Shown here: positions 16,794 through 25,551 of the stretch, one piece after another
Layout of the letters: the number at the start of each line of letters is the position of its first letter
Numbering within the stretch: the stretch's first letter is position 1
NCBI GenBank assembly: GCA_934725855.1
Contig: CAKVCL010000014.1
Span: 1-64,000 of the forward strand
Source: an uncultured Cellulosilyticum sp.
GTDB lineage: Bacteria > Bacillota > Clostridia > Lachnospirales > Cellulosilyticaceae
Reading direction: 5' to 3'
DNA: 64,000 nucleotides
The notes under the pieces: model-generated
What the model was told of the DNA's origin: nothing
The model's database searches: none
Seen by the model: the letters and a program-made list of their open reading frames with translations, nothing else
Position numbers and translations under genes: made by a program

Positions 16794-18710
16794 ATGAGAA
16801 TTACAGATTTACTTAGCGCGCAGAGTGTTGACTTGAATTTTCAAGTAAATTCTAAAGCCGAAGCAATCGATAAACTAGTAGACCTTATGGAATCTACTGG
16901 TAACATTAATGATAAAGAAGCATACAAAAATGCAATTCTTGCTCGTGAAGCATTAAGCACAACAGGAATTGGGGAAGGGATTGCCATTCCTCACGCAAAA
17001 GTTGGTGCGGTTACAAAAGCAACTTTAGTTGCTGCAGTTAGTAAAGAAGGTGTAGACTACGAAGCCCTTGATGGTGCTCCTTCCCACTTATTCTTTATGA
17101 TTGCTGCTCCAGATGGCGCCAATAATACTCACTTAGATGTGCTATCTAGATTATCAACTATCCTTATGGATAATAAATTTAGAGAATCCCTAATTAATGC
17201 AGCTAATGCAACAGAGTTCTTAAGACTGATTAATATCAAGGAAACTGAAAAATTCGGTGACGAAACTATTAAAAAAGAAGAAACAACTACTGAACCAGCC
17301 AAAAACATTGCTAATGAAAAAGGTAGTTACAAAATATTAGCTGTTACAGCATGTCCAACAGGTATTGCACATACTTATATGGCTGCTGAAGCCCTTCAAA
17401 ATAAAGCAGATGAACTTGGGATTTCATGTAAGGTTGAAACCAATGGTTCAAGTGGTATTAAAAATGCCTTAACTAAAGAGGACATTGAAAACTGTGAATG
17501 CATTATTGTTGCAGCAGATAAAAACGTTGAAATGACTCGTTTTGATGGTAAAAAAGTAATCATCACAAAAGTAGCTAATGGTATTCACAAAGCTGAAGAA
17601 CTTGTTACTAAAGCTACTGCTGGTGATGCACCTATTTATCACGCTTCAAACGAAGGTTCTGTTGACGATAGTGAAACTGCTACAAGTGAAGGCTTAGGCC
17701 GCCAACTTTACAAACATCTTATGAATGGTGTGTCTCATATGTTACCATTCGTAATCGGTGGTGGCTTACTAATTGCAATTGCCTTTTTAATTGATAGTTT
17801 ATCTGGATATACAGATAACTTAGGAGCTAATACAGCTGCTGCTATCTGGTTCAAAGCAATCGGTGGCTACGCATTTGACTTCATGCTTCCAGTACTTGCT
17901 GGTTATATTGCTATGAGTATCGGGGAACGTCCCGCTCTTGCAATCGGTTTCGTGGGTGGTTACCTTGCAAACCTTGGTGGTTCTGGTTTCTTAGGTGCTC
18001 TTTTAGCTGGTTTCATTGCCGGTTATTTATTCTTAGGCATCAAAAAAGCATGTTCATACTTGCCACAAGCTCTAGAAGGCCTTAAACCAACCTTAATTTA
18101 TCCATTAGTTGGTATCGGATTAATTGGCGTTGTTATTACATTCCTTATTAATCCACCAGTAGGATACATTAATACAGCACTAACAAATGCACTTTTAGGA
18201 ATGGGTACAACGAGTGCAGTACTTGCAGGTACCATCCTTGCTGCTATGATGGCCATCGACATGGGCGGTCCATTCAACAAAGCCGCTTATGTAGTAGGTA
18301 TCGCAGCTCTTGAAGCAGGTAACCTCTCACTTATGGCAGCAGTCATGATTGGTGGTATGGTTCCACCACTTGCCATTGCAATCTGTACAACATTCTTTAA
18401 AAATAGATTTACTAAAAAAGAACGCGAATCAGGTATCGTCAATTATATCATGGGATTATCATTTATCACAGAAGGTGCCATTCCATTCGCTGCATCTGAT
18501 CCAGCCAGAGTCATTCCTGCTTGCGTAATCGGTTCAGGAGTTGCTGGGGCTTTATCAGCATTCTTTGGATGCACATTAAATGCCCCACATGGTGGCATCT
18601 TTGTACTTCCTGTAATCGGAAACCCAGGCGGCTACGCTATTGCACTGATTATAGGTTCTGTAATAGGTGCACTTATTCTTGGATTCTTAAAGAAACCTCT
18701 AAATCAATAA
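16794..18710 (+). CDS. fruA: PTS fructose transporter, fused EIIA-EIIB-EIIC
   Basis: Takes up fructose with phosphorylation to fructose-1-phosphate. Domain order: EIIA residues ~1-145 (active His in GEGIAIPHAKV), EIIB ~178-280 (active Cys in VTACPTGIAHTYMAAEAL), EIIC ~300-638 (about nine membrane helices, from HLMNGVSHMLPFVIGGG). 638 residues matches ABC-type fused FruA. Ribosome binding site GGAGG. It ends at a repeat-derived hairpin that overlaps the stop codon. Co-transcribed with fruK; codon usage is strongly biased toward common codons, in keeping with high expression. Confidence 0.95.
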   Translation: MRITDLLSAQSVDLNFQVNSKAEAIDKLVDLMESTGNINDKEAYKNAILAREALSTTGIGEGIAIPHAKVGAVTKATLVAAVSKEGVDYEALDGAPSHLFFMIAAPDGANNTHLDVLSRLSTILMDNKFRESLINAANATEFLRLINIKETEKFGDETIKKEETTTEPAKNIANEKGSYKILAVTACPTGIAHTYMAAEALQNKADELGISCKVETNGSSGIKNALTKEDIENCECIIVAADKNVEMTRFDGKKVIITKVANGIHKAEELVTKATAGDAPIYHASNEGSVDDSETATSEGLGRQLYKHLMNGVSHMLPFVIGGGLLIAIAFLIDSLSGYTDNLGANTAAAIWFKAIGGYAFDFMLPVLAGYIAMSIGERPALAIGFVGGYLANLGGSGFLGALLAGFIAGYLFLGIKKACSYLPQALEGLKPTLIYPLVGIGLIGVVITFLINPPVGYINTALTNALLGMGTTSAVLAGTILAAMMAIDMGGPFNKAAYVVGIAALEAGNLSLMAAVMIGGMVPPLAIAICTTFFKNRFTKKERESGIVNYIMGLSFITEGAIPFAASDPARVIPACVIGSGVAGALSAFFGCTLNAPHGGIFVLPVIGNPGGYAIALIIGSVIGALILGFLKKPLNQ

Positions 18711-18759
18711 AATAAGGGACAGGTCTGGCCTTCTAGTCAAACCTGTCCCCTATTTTATT
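18706..18759 (+). terminator. REP-derived hairpin terminator of fruKA
   Basis: Arms 18706-18724 and 18741-18759 form a 19-bp stem with one mismatch; each contains GGGACAGGT. The left arm includes the fruA stop codon and the right arm runs into TATTTTATTT. It is made of two inverted repeat units. Confidence 0.75.
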
Positions 18760-18853
18760 TGGCAACTTAGTCAGACCTGTCCCCACTTCTATAGGAGACA
18801 GGTCTGATATTTTTCGTCAAGAACAGGTTTGACTATCTGTGGGGACAGGTCTG
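18713..18853. repeat. Cluster of six REP-like units at the fruA/cls convergent junction
   Basis: Units at about 18715-18728 (+), 18737-18750 (-), 18770-18785 (-), 18794-18808 (+, degenerate GGAGACAGG), 18819-18833 (+, degenerate AAGAACAGG) and 18841-18853 (+). They occupy the entire 164-bp gap. The graded divergence suggests several ages of insertion or duplication. Confidence 0.85.
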
Positions 18854-18874
18854 CCAGTTTGACTTATAAATTTT

Positions 18875-20410
18875 CTACATTAATGGGGCAAATAGTCTTA
18901 GCACTGCACGCACTAGTTTTGTTGTTAGTTTTACTTTTTTACATTCAGCCAGAGTAACTTGCTCACATACTTTCAAAGTATCCATAAAGTCTTCTTTTAT
19001 TGCTTTTACAGTACTTGTTTTATAAAGCCATGTTCCACATTCAAAATGTAGATATAAACTTCTATAATCCATATTAATGCTACCAACAATCCCTATTTCA
19101 TCATCACATACAAAGGTTTTTGAATGAATGAATCCCGGCGTATACTCATAAATCTTAATGCCTACTTTAATAAGTTGCTCATAATATGCGCGTGTTAATA
19201 TATGCACATACCATTTATCTTCTTTATGAGGCGTTACAATTCTTATATCTATGCCACTCTTTGCTGCTAAACTAAGTGCTGTTATCATTTCACTATCTAC
19301 TATTAAATAGGGCGTACATATATAAACGTAGTTTTTGGCTTTATAAAGTAAATTTAAATAAACATTTGCTCCCACACTTTCATGGTCTAATGGGCTATCT
19401 CCATAAGGTTGTACAAATCCATCACTTTCAAATTCTTCAGGGTGGTATAAATTAGGCTTATATAGGTTATAATCTTCATAACTATCCTCGATAAAATCCC
19501 ATGTTTGCATGAACATGATTGTTAAGTTCCACACTGCATCACCTTTTAGCATAATGGCAGCATCTTTCCAATGTCCAAATCGCTCTACTTCATTAATATA
19601 TTCATCGGCTAGGTTAATTCCACCCATAAATCCTACGTAGCCATCAATTACTGTAATTTTTCTATGGTCACGATTATTAAGAACAATATTGAGTACAGGA
19701 GCTAATGGATTAAACACTCTACATTTAATTCCTTTTTCTCTTAGCATGGCATCATATTTATAAGGTAAGGTTGTTAGACTTCCTGCATCATCATACATCA
19801 TCCTAACTTCCACGCCTTCTGCGACTTTTTGCTCAAGTATTTCAAGAATGGTGTTCCACATCTTTCCTTCATGGACAATAAAATATTCCATAAAAATAAA
19901 ATGCTTTGCCTTCTTGAGTTCTTCCACCAATACTTTAAAAAACTCTTCTCCAGGGCTTAAATATCGACTAGTCGTATGCTCATAAATGGGATAATATGAA
20001 TAATCCTTTATATATCTCACTTGATTACCAATATGTTTATCTTGCTTTTCTAGTTTTTCAATAATGGTTTGGTCTTGGAATAAGTACGGCATAGTTGTTG
20101 AATAAACTCTCTCCAATCTGCCCGTAAATTTTTTGTCTCGCTTATTTTTACCTGCAATAAGATAAAATAGCCCCCCAAATAACGGAAATAGCATAATCGG
20201 TATAGCCCAAGCCAATTTATAAGAAGGATTTTCATTTTTGCTAACAAGATAAATAACTGTAATAATACTAATTAACATGCAGAAAATATAAAAATAAAAA
20301 AAGTAATTGCTCAGTTTCCACACCACCCAAATAATAACCCCTATTTGAAATACAATTAGTATGCCTACAATTACCATACGACTAAAAATAAAATTTAGAA
20401 CCTTTTTCAT
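18875..20410 (-). CDS. cls: Cardiolipin synthase
   Basis: Membrane phospholipase-D-family enzyme that condenses two phosphatidylglycerols into cardiolipin. Two N-terminal membrane helices (residues ~12-30 and ~36-55) and a third segment with PIMLFPLFGGLFYL form the usual anchor. Two HKD catalytic motifs are present: HRKITVIDGYVGFMGG and HSKTFVCDDEIGIVGS. Length of 511 is typical of bacterial ClsA. Ribosome binding site AGGAG. It stands alone, with repeat copies at its 3' side. Confidence 0.94.
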   Translation of the reverse strand: MKKVLNFIFSRMVIVGILIVFQIGVIIWVVWKLSNYFFYFYIFCMLISIITVIYLVSKNENPSYKLAWAIPIMLFPLFGGLFYLIAGKNKRDKKFTGRLERVYSTTMPYLFQDQTIIEKLEKQDKHIGNQVRYIKDYSYYPIYEHTTSRYLSPGEEFFKVLVEELKKAKHFIFMEYFIVHEGKMWNTILEILEQKVAEGVEVRMMYDDAGSLTTLPYKYDAMLREKGIKCRVFNPLAPVLNIVLNNRDHRKITVIDGYVGFMGGINLADEYINEVERFGHWKDAAIMLKGDAVWNLTIMFMQTWDFIEDSYEDYNLYKPNLYHPEEFESDGFVQPYGDSPLDHESVGANVYLNLLYKAKNYVYICTPYLIVDSEMITALSLAAKSGIDIRIVTPHKEDKWYVHILTRAYYEQLIKVGIKIYEYTPGFIHSKTFVCDDEIGIVGSINMDYRSLYLHFECGTWLYKTSTVKAIKEDFMDTLKVCEQVTLAECKKVKLTTKLVRAVLRLFAPLM

Positions 20411-20459
20411 CTAGTCACTCCTGTTATGCCTCATCGTTCATAGTTTATTTTTCATTAGT

Positions 20460-21299
20460 TTATTTTGTATTGGTGTTTTCATTAAAAATAAATTGTACGG
20501 ATTTATCAATCCACTCACTACACATGTATTTCTCACCAATGCTCATCGCTTCATTTACCATATATGTTCCTAGTGACAGACCATGCCAACCACGTCTGTA
20601 GATATGCATTTCAACAGGCACTCCTACTTCTATTAATGCATTTGCAAACACAATCGAATTTTTCACCGGAACTGTTCCATCTTCATAGGTATGCCATATA
20701 AAAGTAGGTGGAACATCTGCATTAACCTGTTTTTCCATTGAAATAAGTTTCAGATTCTCTTCAGTTTTATTATCTCCCAATAAATTATTCACAGACCCTT
20801 GATGCGTAAATTCACCACTTGTAATTACTGGATAAGATAAAATAAGCAAATTAGGCTTAATCATCTCTCGATTTATTTTTATGTATTCATCAAGCCAAGA
20901 AGCCTTCCAAAAGTTGCCCACACAAGCACTTAAATGTCCACCTGCCGAAAAACCACAAACTGCTATCTTGCTAGAATCAATATTCCACTCCTCTGAATGC
21001 TCTCTTATATATTTTATTGCTAAAAATGCTTCACATAATGCCTGTGGAAAGCGAGCTGGTGCCACACTATAATACAAAACAAAACCACACATCCCTTCTG
21101 AAACATATTTTAACGCAATAGGTTCTCCTTCCCTTAATGAAGTGTGTTCATATCCTCCTCCAGGAATGATTAATACTGCTGGCCTCATTTTTCTATCTGT
21201 AGCCGCAAACTCATTATCAGGAATGTACGCCGTTAACTTTGCAATATAGTCAATTGCTCCTGAAGTTTTTATTTCAATATTTACATCAAAATTTTTCAT
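20460..21299 (-). CDS. Alpha/beta-hydrolase, BD-FAE/acetyl-esterase type
   Basis: Cytoplasmic serine esterase of 279 residues, no signal peptide. Oxyanion motif VLIIPGGGYEHTS, nucleophile Ser in AVCGFSAGGHLSA, likely acid Asp/Glu in HTYEDGTVPVKNS and catalytic His in YRRGWHGLSLG give a complete triad. The closest known group by pattern is the acetylxylan-esterase/BD-FAE esterases that deacetylate imported oligosaccharides. Ribosome binding site GAGGGG. Neighbours (cls, argC) give no substrate hint. In a plant-polysaccharide degrader, hydrolysis of acetylated xylo-oligosaccharides is plausible, but this is inference. Confidence 0.82.
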   Translation of the reverse strand: MKNFDVNIEIKTSGAIDYIAKLTAYIPDNEFAATDRKMRPAVLIIPGGGYEHTSLREGEPIALKYVSEGMCGFVLYYSVAPARFPQALCEAFLAIKYIREHSEEWNIDSSKIAVCGFSAGGHLSACVGNFWKASWLDEYIKINREMIKPNLLILSYPVITSGEFTHQGSVNNLLGDNKTEENLKLISMEKQVNADVPPTFIWHTYEDGTVPVKNSIVFANALIEVGVPVEMHIYRRGWHGLSLGTYMVNEAMSIGEKYMCSEWIDKSVQFIFNENTNTK

Positions 21300-21434
21300 A
21301 GTATCCCCTCTTAGTATCTATAATCTTTAACTTATTATACAACTAATCCCTTTGTATAAACATTCCATTAAATGCAAATTTTAATTCAGTCCTTCATTTT
21401 ACTTATTTTCATATTTCTTTTATCATTATATTGC

Positions 21435-21463
21435 TTGAAAATTTAAAATGAGTGATTTATAAT
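21435..21463 (+). promoter_or_regulatory. Sigma-A promoter of argC
   Basis: TTGAAA (21435-21440), 17-bp spacer, perfect TATAAT (21458-21463), 48 bp before the argC start. Confidence 0.7.
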
Positions 21464-21478
21464 GAATAATTATTAGTA
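21462..21478 (+). promoter_or_regulatory. Possible ArgR operator (ARG box) at the argC promoter
   Basis: ATGAATAATTATTAGT overlaps the end of the -10 element and the expected start of transcription. The partial dyad TGAATAATTATTA resembles one half-to-whole ARG box of the ArgR/AhrC family. The match is by eye and the box lacks the canonical terminal CA. Confidence 0.35.
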
Positions 21479-21511
21479 GTTTTAATTTTTATTCATAGAA
21501 GGGAGTATTTT

Positions 21512-22489
21512 ATGCAAAAATATACTGTTTATGTAGATGGTCAAGCTGGTACAACTGGCTTAAAAATAAATGAACGATTAACAAATCACCCTTATGTGGA
21601 GATTATGAAAATAGATGAAGCCAAACGCAAGGATTTAGATGAACGTAAAAAAATGATTAACTCTGCAGATATTGTTTTCTTATGCTTACCAGATGCTGCT
21701 GCTATTGAAGCTATATCATTAGTTGAACCAAGCAACACACATACTAAAATTCTTGATGCAAGTACTGCTCATCGTACTTCACCCGAATGGACCTATGGTA
21801 TTCCTGAACTTAGCAAAGAAGCAAGAGCTAAAATTGCTGTTTCCAATAGAACTGCTGTACCTGGCTGCTATGCAAGTTCCTTTATCTTACCATTATATCC
21901 ACTTGTTCAATCTGGTATGATTCCAAAAGATTTTCCAATTACCTCATATGGTATATCTGGTTACAGTGGTGCTGGGAAAACAGCTATTGCTGACTACACA
22001 GACCCTAATATCGCAACCAATCACCCTACATATTTAGCACCACGCCCATATGCACTAAATTTATCTCATAAACACATTCCCGAAATGCAAAAAATTGTTG
22101 GATTAGATTACGCACCTATCTTCTCCCCTATTGTAAATAATTATTACAAAGGCCTTGCTGTAGCTACATCTATTCATACACGTTTGTTACCTAAAAAATA
22201 TACACCAAAAGACTTCCATGAATATCTCACAGAGTATTACAAAGACGAATATTTTGTTAAAGTTATGCCATTTAACACAGCAGAATGTGATAATCATGAA
22301 TTAGGAGATAAATTCTTCTCTCCACTTGCATGTAACGATACAAACTTTGCAGAAATCTTTGTTTATGGCAACGATGAACAAATTCTTCTTTTAACTCGAC
22401 TTGACAACCTTGGAAAAGGTGCTTCAGGCGCTGCTATTCAAAATATGAACATCATGCTAGGCCTAGATGAAAAACTTGCTTTAGAGTAG
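21512..22489 (+). CDS. argC: N-acetyl-gamma-glutamyl-phosphate reductase (type 2)
   Basis: NADPH-dependent enzyme of arginine biosynthesis that reduces N-acetylglutamyl phosphate to the semialdehyde. The N-terminal nucleotide site begins YTVYVDGQAGTTGLKI, characteristic of the shorter type-2 group. Active-site Cys is in AVPGCYASSFILPL; the substrate motif is YGISGYSGAGK. Length of 325 is normal for this type. Good ribosome binding site (AAGGGAG) and promoter. No other arg gene is in the window, so it is an isolated copy; the pathway's remaining genes must lie elsewhere. A possible ArgR box at the promoter suggests arginine repression. Confidence 0.94.
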   Translation: MQKYTVYVDGQAGTTGLKINERLTNHPYVEIMKIDEAKRKDLDERKKMINSADIVFLCLPDAAAIEAISLVEPSNTHTKILDASTAHRTSPEWTYGIPELSKEARAKIAVSNRTAVPGCYASSFILPLYPLVQSGMIPKDFPITSYGISGYSGAGKTAIADYTDPNIATNHPTYLAPRPYALNLSHKHIPEMQKIVGLDYAPIFSPIVNNYYKGLAVATSIHTRLLPKKYTPKDFHEYLTEYYKDEYFVKVMPFNTAECDNHELGDKFFSPLACNDTNFAEIFVYGNDEQILLLTRLDNLGKGASGAAIQNMNIMLGLDEKLALE

Positions 22490-22548
22490 TCAGACCTGTC
22501 CCCACTTTGACTATAATATAGATTTTAGGGCGTCAGACCTGTCCCTAC
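22489..22548. repeat. Two direct REP-like units after argC
   Basis: GTCAGACCTGTCCCCAC (22489-22505, overlapping the last base of the argC stop codon) and GTCAGACCTGTCCCTAC (22532-22548), 43 bp apart. These are among the best-preserved single copies. Confidence 0.88.
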
Positions 22549-22572
22549 TTATGTTGAAATTAATAATATGCT

Positions 22573-22610
22573 AAAAAAATAAAGTTGCCTAAATGCAACT
22601 TTATTTTTTT
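22573..22610. terminator. Bidirectional terminator between argC and the small coiled protein
   Basis: Perfect 16-bp stem (22573-22588 with 22595-22610), AGTTGC at its top, loop CTAAAT. A tract on one side, T tract on the other, so it should work on both strands. It overlaps the stop codon of the minus-strand gene. Confidence 0.85.
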
Positions 22611-22828
22611 ATTTTCTGTTCTAAATTATCTAGACCTTCTTTTGTCTTCGAAATAGCTTTTTCAGCACCATCTTTCATGGCTTTTATACCTTCTCCAGTC
22701 TTTTGACTGATGGTGTCCATGCTACTTTTTGCTTTATCACCCAATTTTTCTGCATCTTCTTTAATATGTTTAGCAAAATTCTTAGCATCTTCTTTATATT
22801 TTTCTAATGTGCCTTCTTTATTATCCAT
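22601..22828 (-). CDS. Small helical, Lys/Glu-rich stress-type protein
   Basis: 75 residues, highly charged, with repeated amphipathic 11-residue-like segments (KYKEDAKNFAKHIKEDAEKLGDKAK and KAMKDGAEKAISKTKEGLDNLEQKI regions, named by position). This resembles LEA-like/CsbD/YtxH-type stress proteins in composition, but no family is certain. The ATG at 22828 is preferred because AGAGGTG precedes it; the GTG at 22837 lies in that site. No membrane segment. Monocistronic, between a bidirectional terminator and the DUF1294 gene. Confidence 0.6.
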   Translation of the reverse strand: MDNKEGTLEKYKEDAKNFAKHIKEDAEKLGDKAKSSMDTISQKTGEGIKAMKDGAEKAISKTKEGLDNLEQKIKK

Positions 22829-22898
22829 AGAAATCACCTCTTGATAATATTATGAGTTAAATTTAATTTTGTATTCATGATTTCTATTCTCTTTTGTC

Positions 22899-23183
22899 TT
22901 AAACATAGAAATAATTATAGACCACCACTACTATTGCTATTTGAACTATTAAAATAAATGGCATACCATATTTAAAATACCAATGCTTTGTTTTATGTCT
23001 AAATTTTTGCATTCCCAATATACTTCCCAAACTTCCACCTAATATAGCTATAATAAATAATGCTTTTTCTGAAATTCGATATTTTTTCTTGATAGCACGC
23101 CTTTTGTCTGACCACATACTCAAATACCCTAGTATATTCATAAACAGACCTGTCCCCAACAATAAAATATACACTTTATCCAT
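22899..23183 (-). CDS. DUF1294 family membrane protein
   Basis: 94 residues with three hydrophobic segments (residues ~4-20, ~42-58 and ~74-92) around the DUF1294 core WSDKRRAIKKKYRISEK, GGSLGSILGMQKFRHKT and HWYFKYG. Function of the family is unknown. The fourth to tenth codons after VYILL read LGTGLF, coded by an in-frame copy of the dispersed repeat (23144-23160) within the first membrane helix. Ribosome binding site AGGAG. Confidence 0.8.
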   Translation of the reverse strand: MDKVYILLLGTGLFMNILGYLSMWSDKRRAIKKKYRISEKALFIIAILGGSLGSILGMQKFRHKTKHWYFKYGMPFILIVQIAIVVVVYNYFYV

Positions 23184-23270
23184 TGATTTTTCTCCTACTA
23201 TATAATCTTTTTTCCTATTCTACCTTATTTTTGATAACATCTCCATCATCTAACCCACTTCTTATCTTTC

Positions 23271-23428
23271 AAAACTGTCCCTACTCAGTTGTTTTCTTTC
23301 CCGTAAGACCTGTCCCCTCTTAGTTGTTTTCTTTCCTATAAGACCTGTCCCTTCTTAGTCATTTTCTCTCCTGTAAGACCTGTCCCCTCTTAGTCGCTTT
23401 CTTTCCCTATAAGACCTGTCCCCTCTTA
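23271..23428. repeat. Tandem array of five ~35-bp units carrying the REP core
   Basis: Unit starts at 23271, 23305, 23340, 23375 and 23411 give periods of 34, 35, 35 and 36 bp. Each unit is AAGACCTGTCCCC, then TCTTAGTTGTTTTCTTTC-like filler, then CTAT/CTGT. The first unit is diverged and the last is cut after TCTTA. Filler is conserved between units, so this is a tandem duplication of one repeat plus its flank, not CRISPR. The array fills most of the 349-bp gap upstream of the kdgK terminator. Confidence 0.88.
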
Positions 23429-23434
23429 AATGTA

Positions 23435-23483
23435 AAAAAGGTTAGTAGGTAACTGATGCTTCAGCTTATCTACTAACCTTTTT
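23435..23483 (-). terminator. Terminator of the eda-kdgK operon
   Basis: Stem AAAAAGGTTAGTAG (23435-23448) with CTACTAACCTTTTT (23470-23483), plus an inner CTGA/TCAG hairpin in the loop. On the minus strand a run of T follows the stem. It lies 50 bp past the kdgK stop codon. Confidence 0.85.
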
Positions 23484-23532
23484 ACATATTTTCTTTGCTT
23501 TTCAGGTGTCTTCAATTTATTGGAATCAAGTA

Positions 23533-24552
23533 TTATCTTTGAACACGTCCAGAACCGTCCCCTCCTGCAAGGGTTTCTACTTCTGCTACTGATACACGGT
23601 TGAAGTCTCCCTCAATTGTGTGTTTTAAGCAAGATGCTGCTACTGCAAATTCAATTGCTGGTTGTGGTGCATAGTTATTTAATAATGCGTAGATTAGTCC
23701 GCCGCCAAACGAATCTCCACCACCTACGCGGTCAACAATGTGAACTGCATATTTTTTAGAAAAGAAGTAATCTGCTCCATTGTATAACATAGCTGCCCAA
23801 TTGTTGTCATTTGCAGAAATTGATTCTCTAAGTGTAATTGCTACGTATTCAAAGCCAAATCTATCTTTTAATTGTTTAGCTACATCTTTATATCCTTCGT
23901 GATTGACTTCACCTTTTGTTACGTCTGTGTTAGCTGCTTTAATGCCAAATACGTCTGCTGCATCTTCTTCATTTGCAATGCATACATCTACATATTGCAT
24001 TAATCCTGCCATTACCTGACCTGCTTTTTCTCTTGTCCATAATTTTTTTCTATAGTTTAAGTCACAGCTTACTTTAACACCTTTTACTTTTGCTGCTTTA
24101 CATGCTTCTAAGCAAATAGCTGCTGCATCATCACCTAATGCTGGTGTGATTCCTGTAAAGTGGAACCAATCTGCACCTTCAAAAATTTCATTCCAGTTGA
24201 AATCAGCTGTTGTAGCTGTTGAAATGGAAGAATGTGCTCTATCATAAATAACTTTAGAAGGTCTTTGAGATGCACCTTTTTCTAAGTAATAAATACCAAT
24301 TCTTTCTCCACCACGAGCAATATGTTTTGTTTCTACACCGAATTTGCGAAGTTCATTAACTGCTGCTTGACCAATTTCATGAGTTGGTAATTTGGTGACA
24401 TATTCTGCATCAATCCCATAATTAGCAAGAGAAACGGCAACGTTTGCTTCTCCACCGCCATATGTAGCTTGAAAATGATCTACTTGATTAAATCTTAAAT
24501 ACCCATCTGGGGCAAGTCTTAACATAATTTCTCCAAAAGTAACTACCTTCAT
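23533..24552 (-). CDS. kdgK: 2-keto-3-deoxygluconate kinase (PfkB family)
   Basis: Phosphorylates 2-keto-3-deoxygluconate to KDPG in uronate/pectin breakdown. N-terminal KVVTFGEIMLRLAPDGYLRF and GGGEANVAVSLANYG are family blocks; the C-terminal signature HIVDRVGGGDSFGGGLIYALL carries the catalytic Asp. Length of 339 is normal. Start supported by AAGGAG. It is 36 bp downstream of eda on the same strand, so the two form the KDG-to-pyruvate module, terminated at 23435-23483. The tail GGDGSGRVQR resembles the repeat by chance only (AGGGGACGG). Confidence 0.93.
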   Translation of the reverse strand: MKVVTFGEIMLRLAPDGYLRFNQVDHFQATYGGGEANVAVSLANYGIDAEYVTKLPTHEIGQAAVNELRKFGVETKHIARGGERIGIYYLEKGASQRPSKVIYDRAHSSISTATTADFNWNEIFEGADWFHFTGITPALGDDAAAICLEACKAAKVKGVKVSCDLNYRKKLWTREKAGQVMAGLMQYVDVCIANEEDAADVFGIKAANTDVTKGEVNHEGYKDVAKQLKDRFGFEYVAITLRESISANDNNWAAMLYNGADYFFSKKYAVHIVDRVGGGDSFGGGLIYALLNNYAPQPAIEFAVAASCLKHTIEGDFNRVSVAEVETLAGGDGSGRVQR

Positions 24553-24588
24553 TTTTCATTCTCCTTCATTTATATATTTTCTAATTAA

Positions 24589-25551
24589 CTATTTTTGTAC
24601 TAAGTGAATGGCAAATCCGCCTACTTCTTCTTCTAAATAAATCGCTTTTAATTTGCCTTTAGCATCATATTTAGCTGATTCTTCATTGAATTTATGACCT
24701 TTTGCTTTTAAGTAAGCTACTGCTCTATCTATGTAGTTTGTTTTGTAAGCAATATGTCCTTTTGTTCCAAGGTATGGTGTTTTCATAACTTCTACTCCTG
24801 TACCAGCAAAAATTGAACTATTACCTACTTTTACTGATGTATTAAATAATCCGTCGAAACCAGCAGCAATTTCTTCGGCTGCTGCATTAGATTCGGCATT
24901 AATTCCTACGTGTGCCAACTCAAATCCTAACATTTGAGTGACAGCTTCTTTTGTTTTTGCTGTAATGGCTTCAAAATCACCAGCTGCTACTAATTTAGCA
25001 TCTACCATCCAGCTGCCACCGCAAGCAATAATTTTATCAAATGATAAATAGTCATTTAAATTACCTGCATTGATTCCACCAGTAGGCATAAATTTCATTT
25101 GTGTATATGGACCAGCCATAGATTTAATTAATTTAATACCGCCGATTGCTTCAGCAGGGAAGATTTTTACTACCTTTAAGCCAAATTCAATTGCTTGTTC
25201 AATATCTGAAGGATTAGCACAACCTGGTGTTACAGAAATTCCTTTTTCTACACAGTATTTTACTACTTTAGAATTAAGTCCAGGACTTACAATAAATTTA
25301 GCACCTGCTTCTACAGCTGCATCCACTTGCTCAGTTGTAAGAACTGTCCCTGCTCCAACTAACATTTCTGGGAATTCTTTTGTCATGATGCTAATGGCTT
25401 CTTTTGCACAAGCTGTTCTAAAAGTTACTTCTGCAACTGGAAGTCCTCCATCACATAATGCTTTTGCAAGAGGCCTAGCATCCTCAATTTTATTTATAAC
25501 TACAACTGGTACAATGCCGTACGCACCAATTTTTTCGAGTACATCACCCAT
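24589..25551 (-). CDS. eda: KDPG/KHG aldolase fused to a C-terminal VOC/glyoxalase-like domain
   Basis: Residues 1-205 are a complete class I KDPG aldolase: GIVPVVVINKIEDA, EVTFRTACAKEAI (Glu of the active site), VGAGTVLTTEQVD, FIVSPG, VTPGCANPSD, and the Schiff-base Lys in LKVVKIFPAEAIGG; TGGI closes the phosphate site. Usual length is ~210, but this chain continues ~110 residues with LGFELAHVGINAESNAAA, a beta-strand GHIAYKTNYIDRAVAYLKAKG and a terminal EVGGFAIHLVQ, a pattern like a single VOC module. It produces pyruvate and glyceraldehyde-3-phosphate from KDPG; the added domain may bind a metal or substrate. AAGGAGG precedes ATG. First gene of the eda-kdgK pair. Confidence 0.92.
   Translation of the reverse strand: MGDVLEKIGAYGIVPVVVINKIEDARPLAKALCDGGLPVAEVTFRTACAKEAISIMTKEFPEMLVGAGTVLTTEQVDAAVEAGAKFIVSPGLNSKVVKYCVEKGISVTPGCANPSDIEQAIEFGLKVVKIFPAEAIGGIKLIKSMAGPYTQMKFMPTGGINAGNLNDYLSFDKIIACGGSWMVDAKLVAAGDFEAITAKTKEAVTQMLGFELAHVGINAESNAAAEEIAAGFDGLFNTSVKVGNSSIFAGTGVEVMKTPYLGTKGHIAYKTNYIDRAVAYLKAKGHKFNEESAKYDAKGKLKAIYLEEEVGGFAIHLVQK

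Noticed and set aside
23271..23428. Possible CRISPR array (five regular ~35-bp units)
   Set aside because: The sequence between cores is conserved from unit to unit, there are no unique spacers and no cas genes; it is a tandem duplication containing the dispersed repeat.
25335..25365. AACTGTCCCTGC in eda as a repeat copy
   Set aside because: It codes the conserved VGAGTVLT motif of KDPG aldolases, so the resemblance is coincidental.
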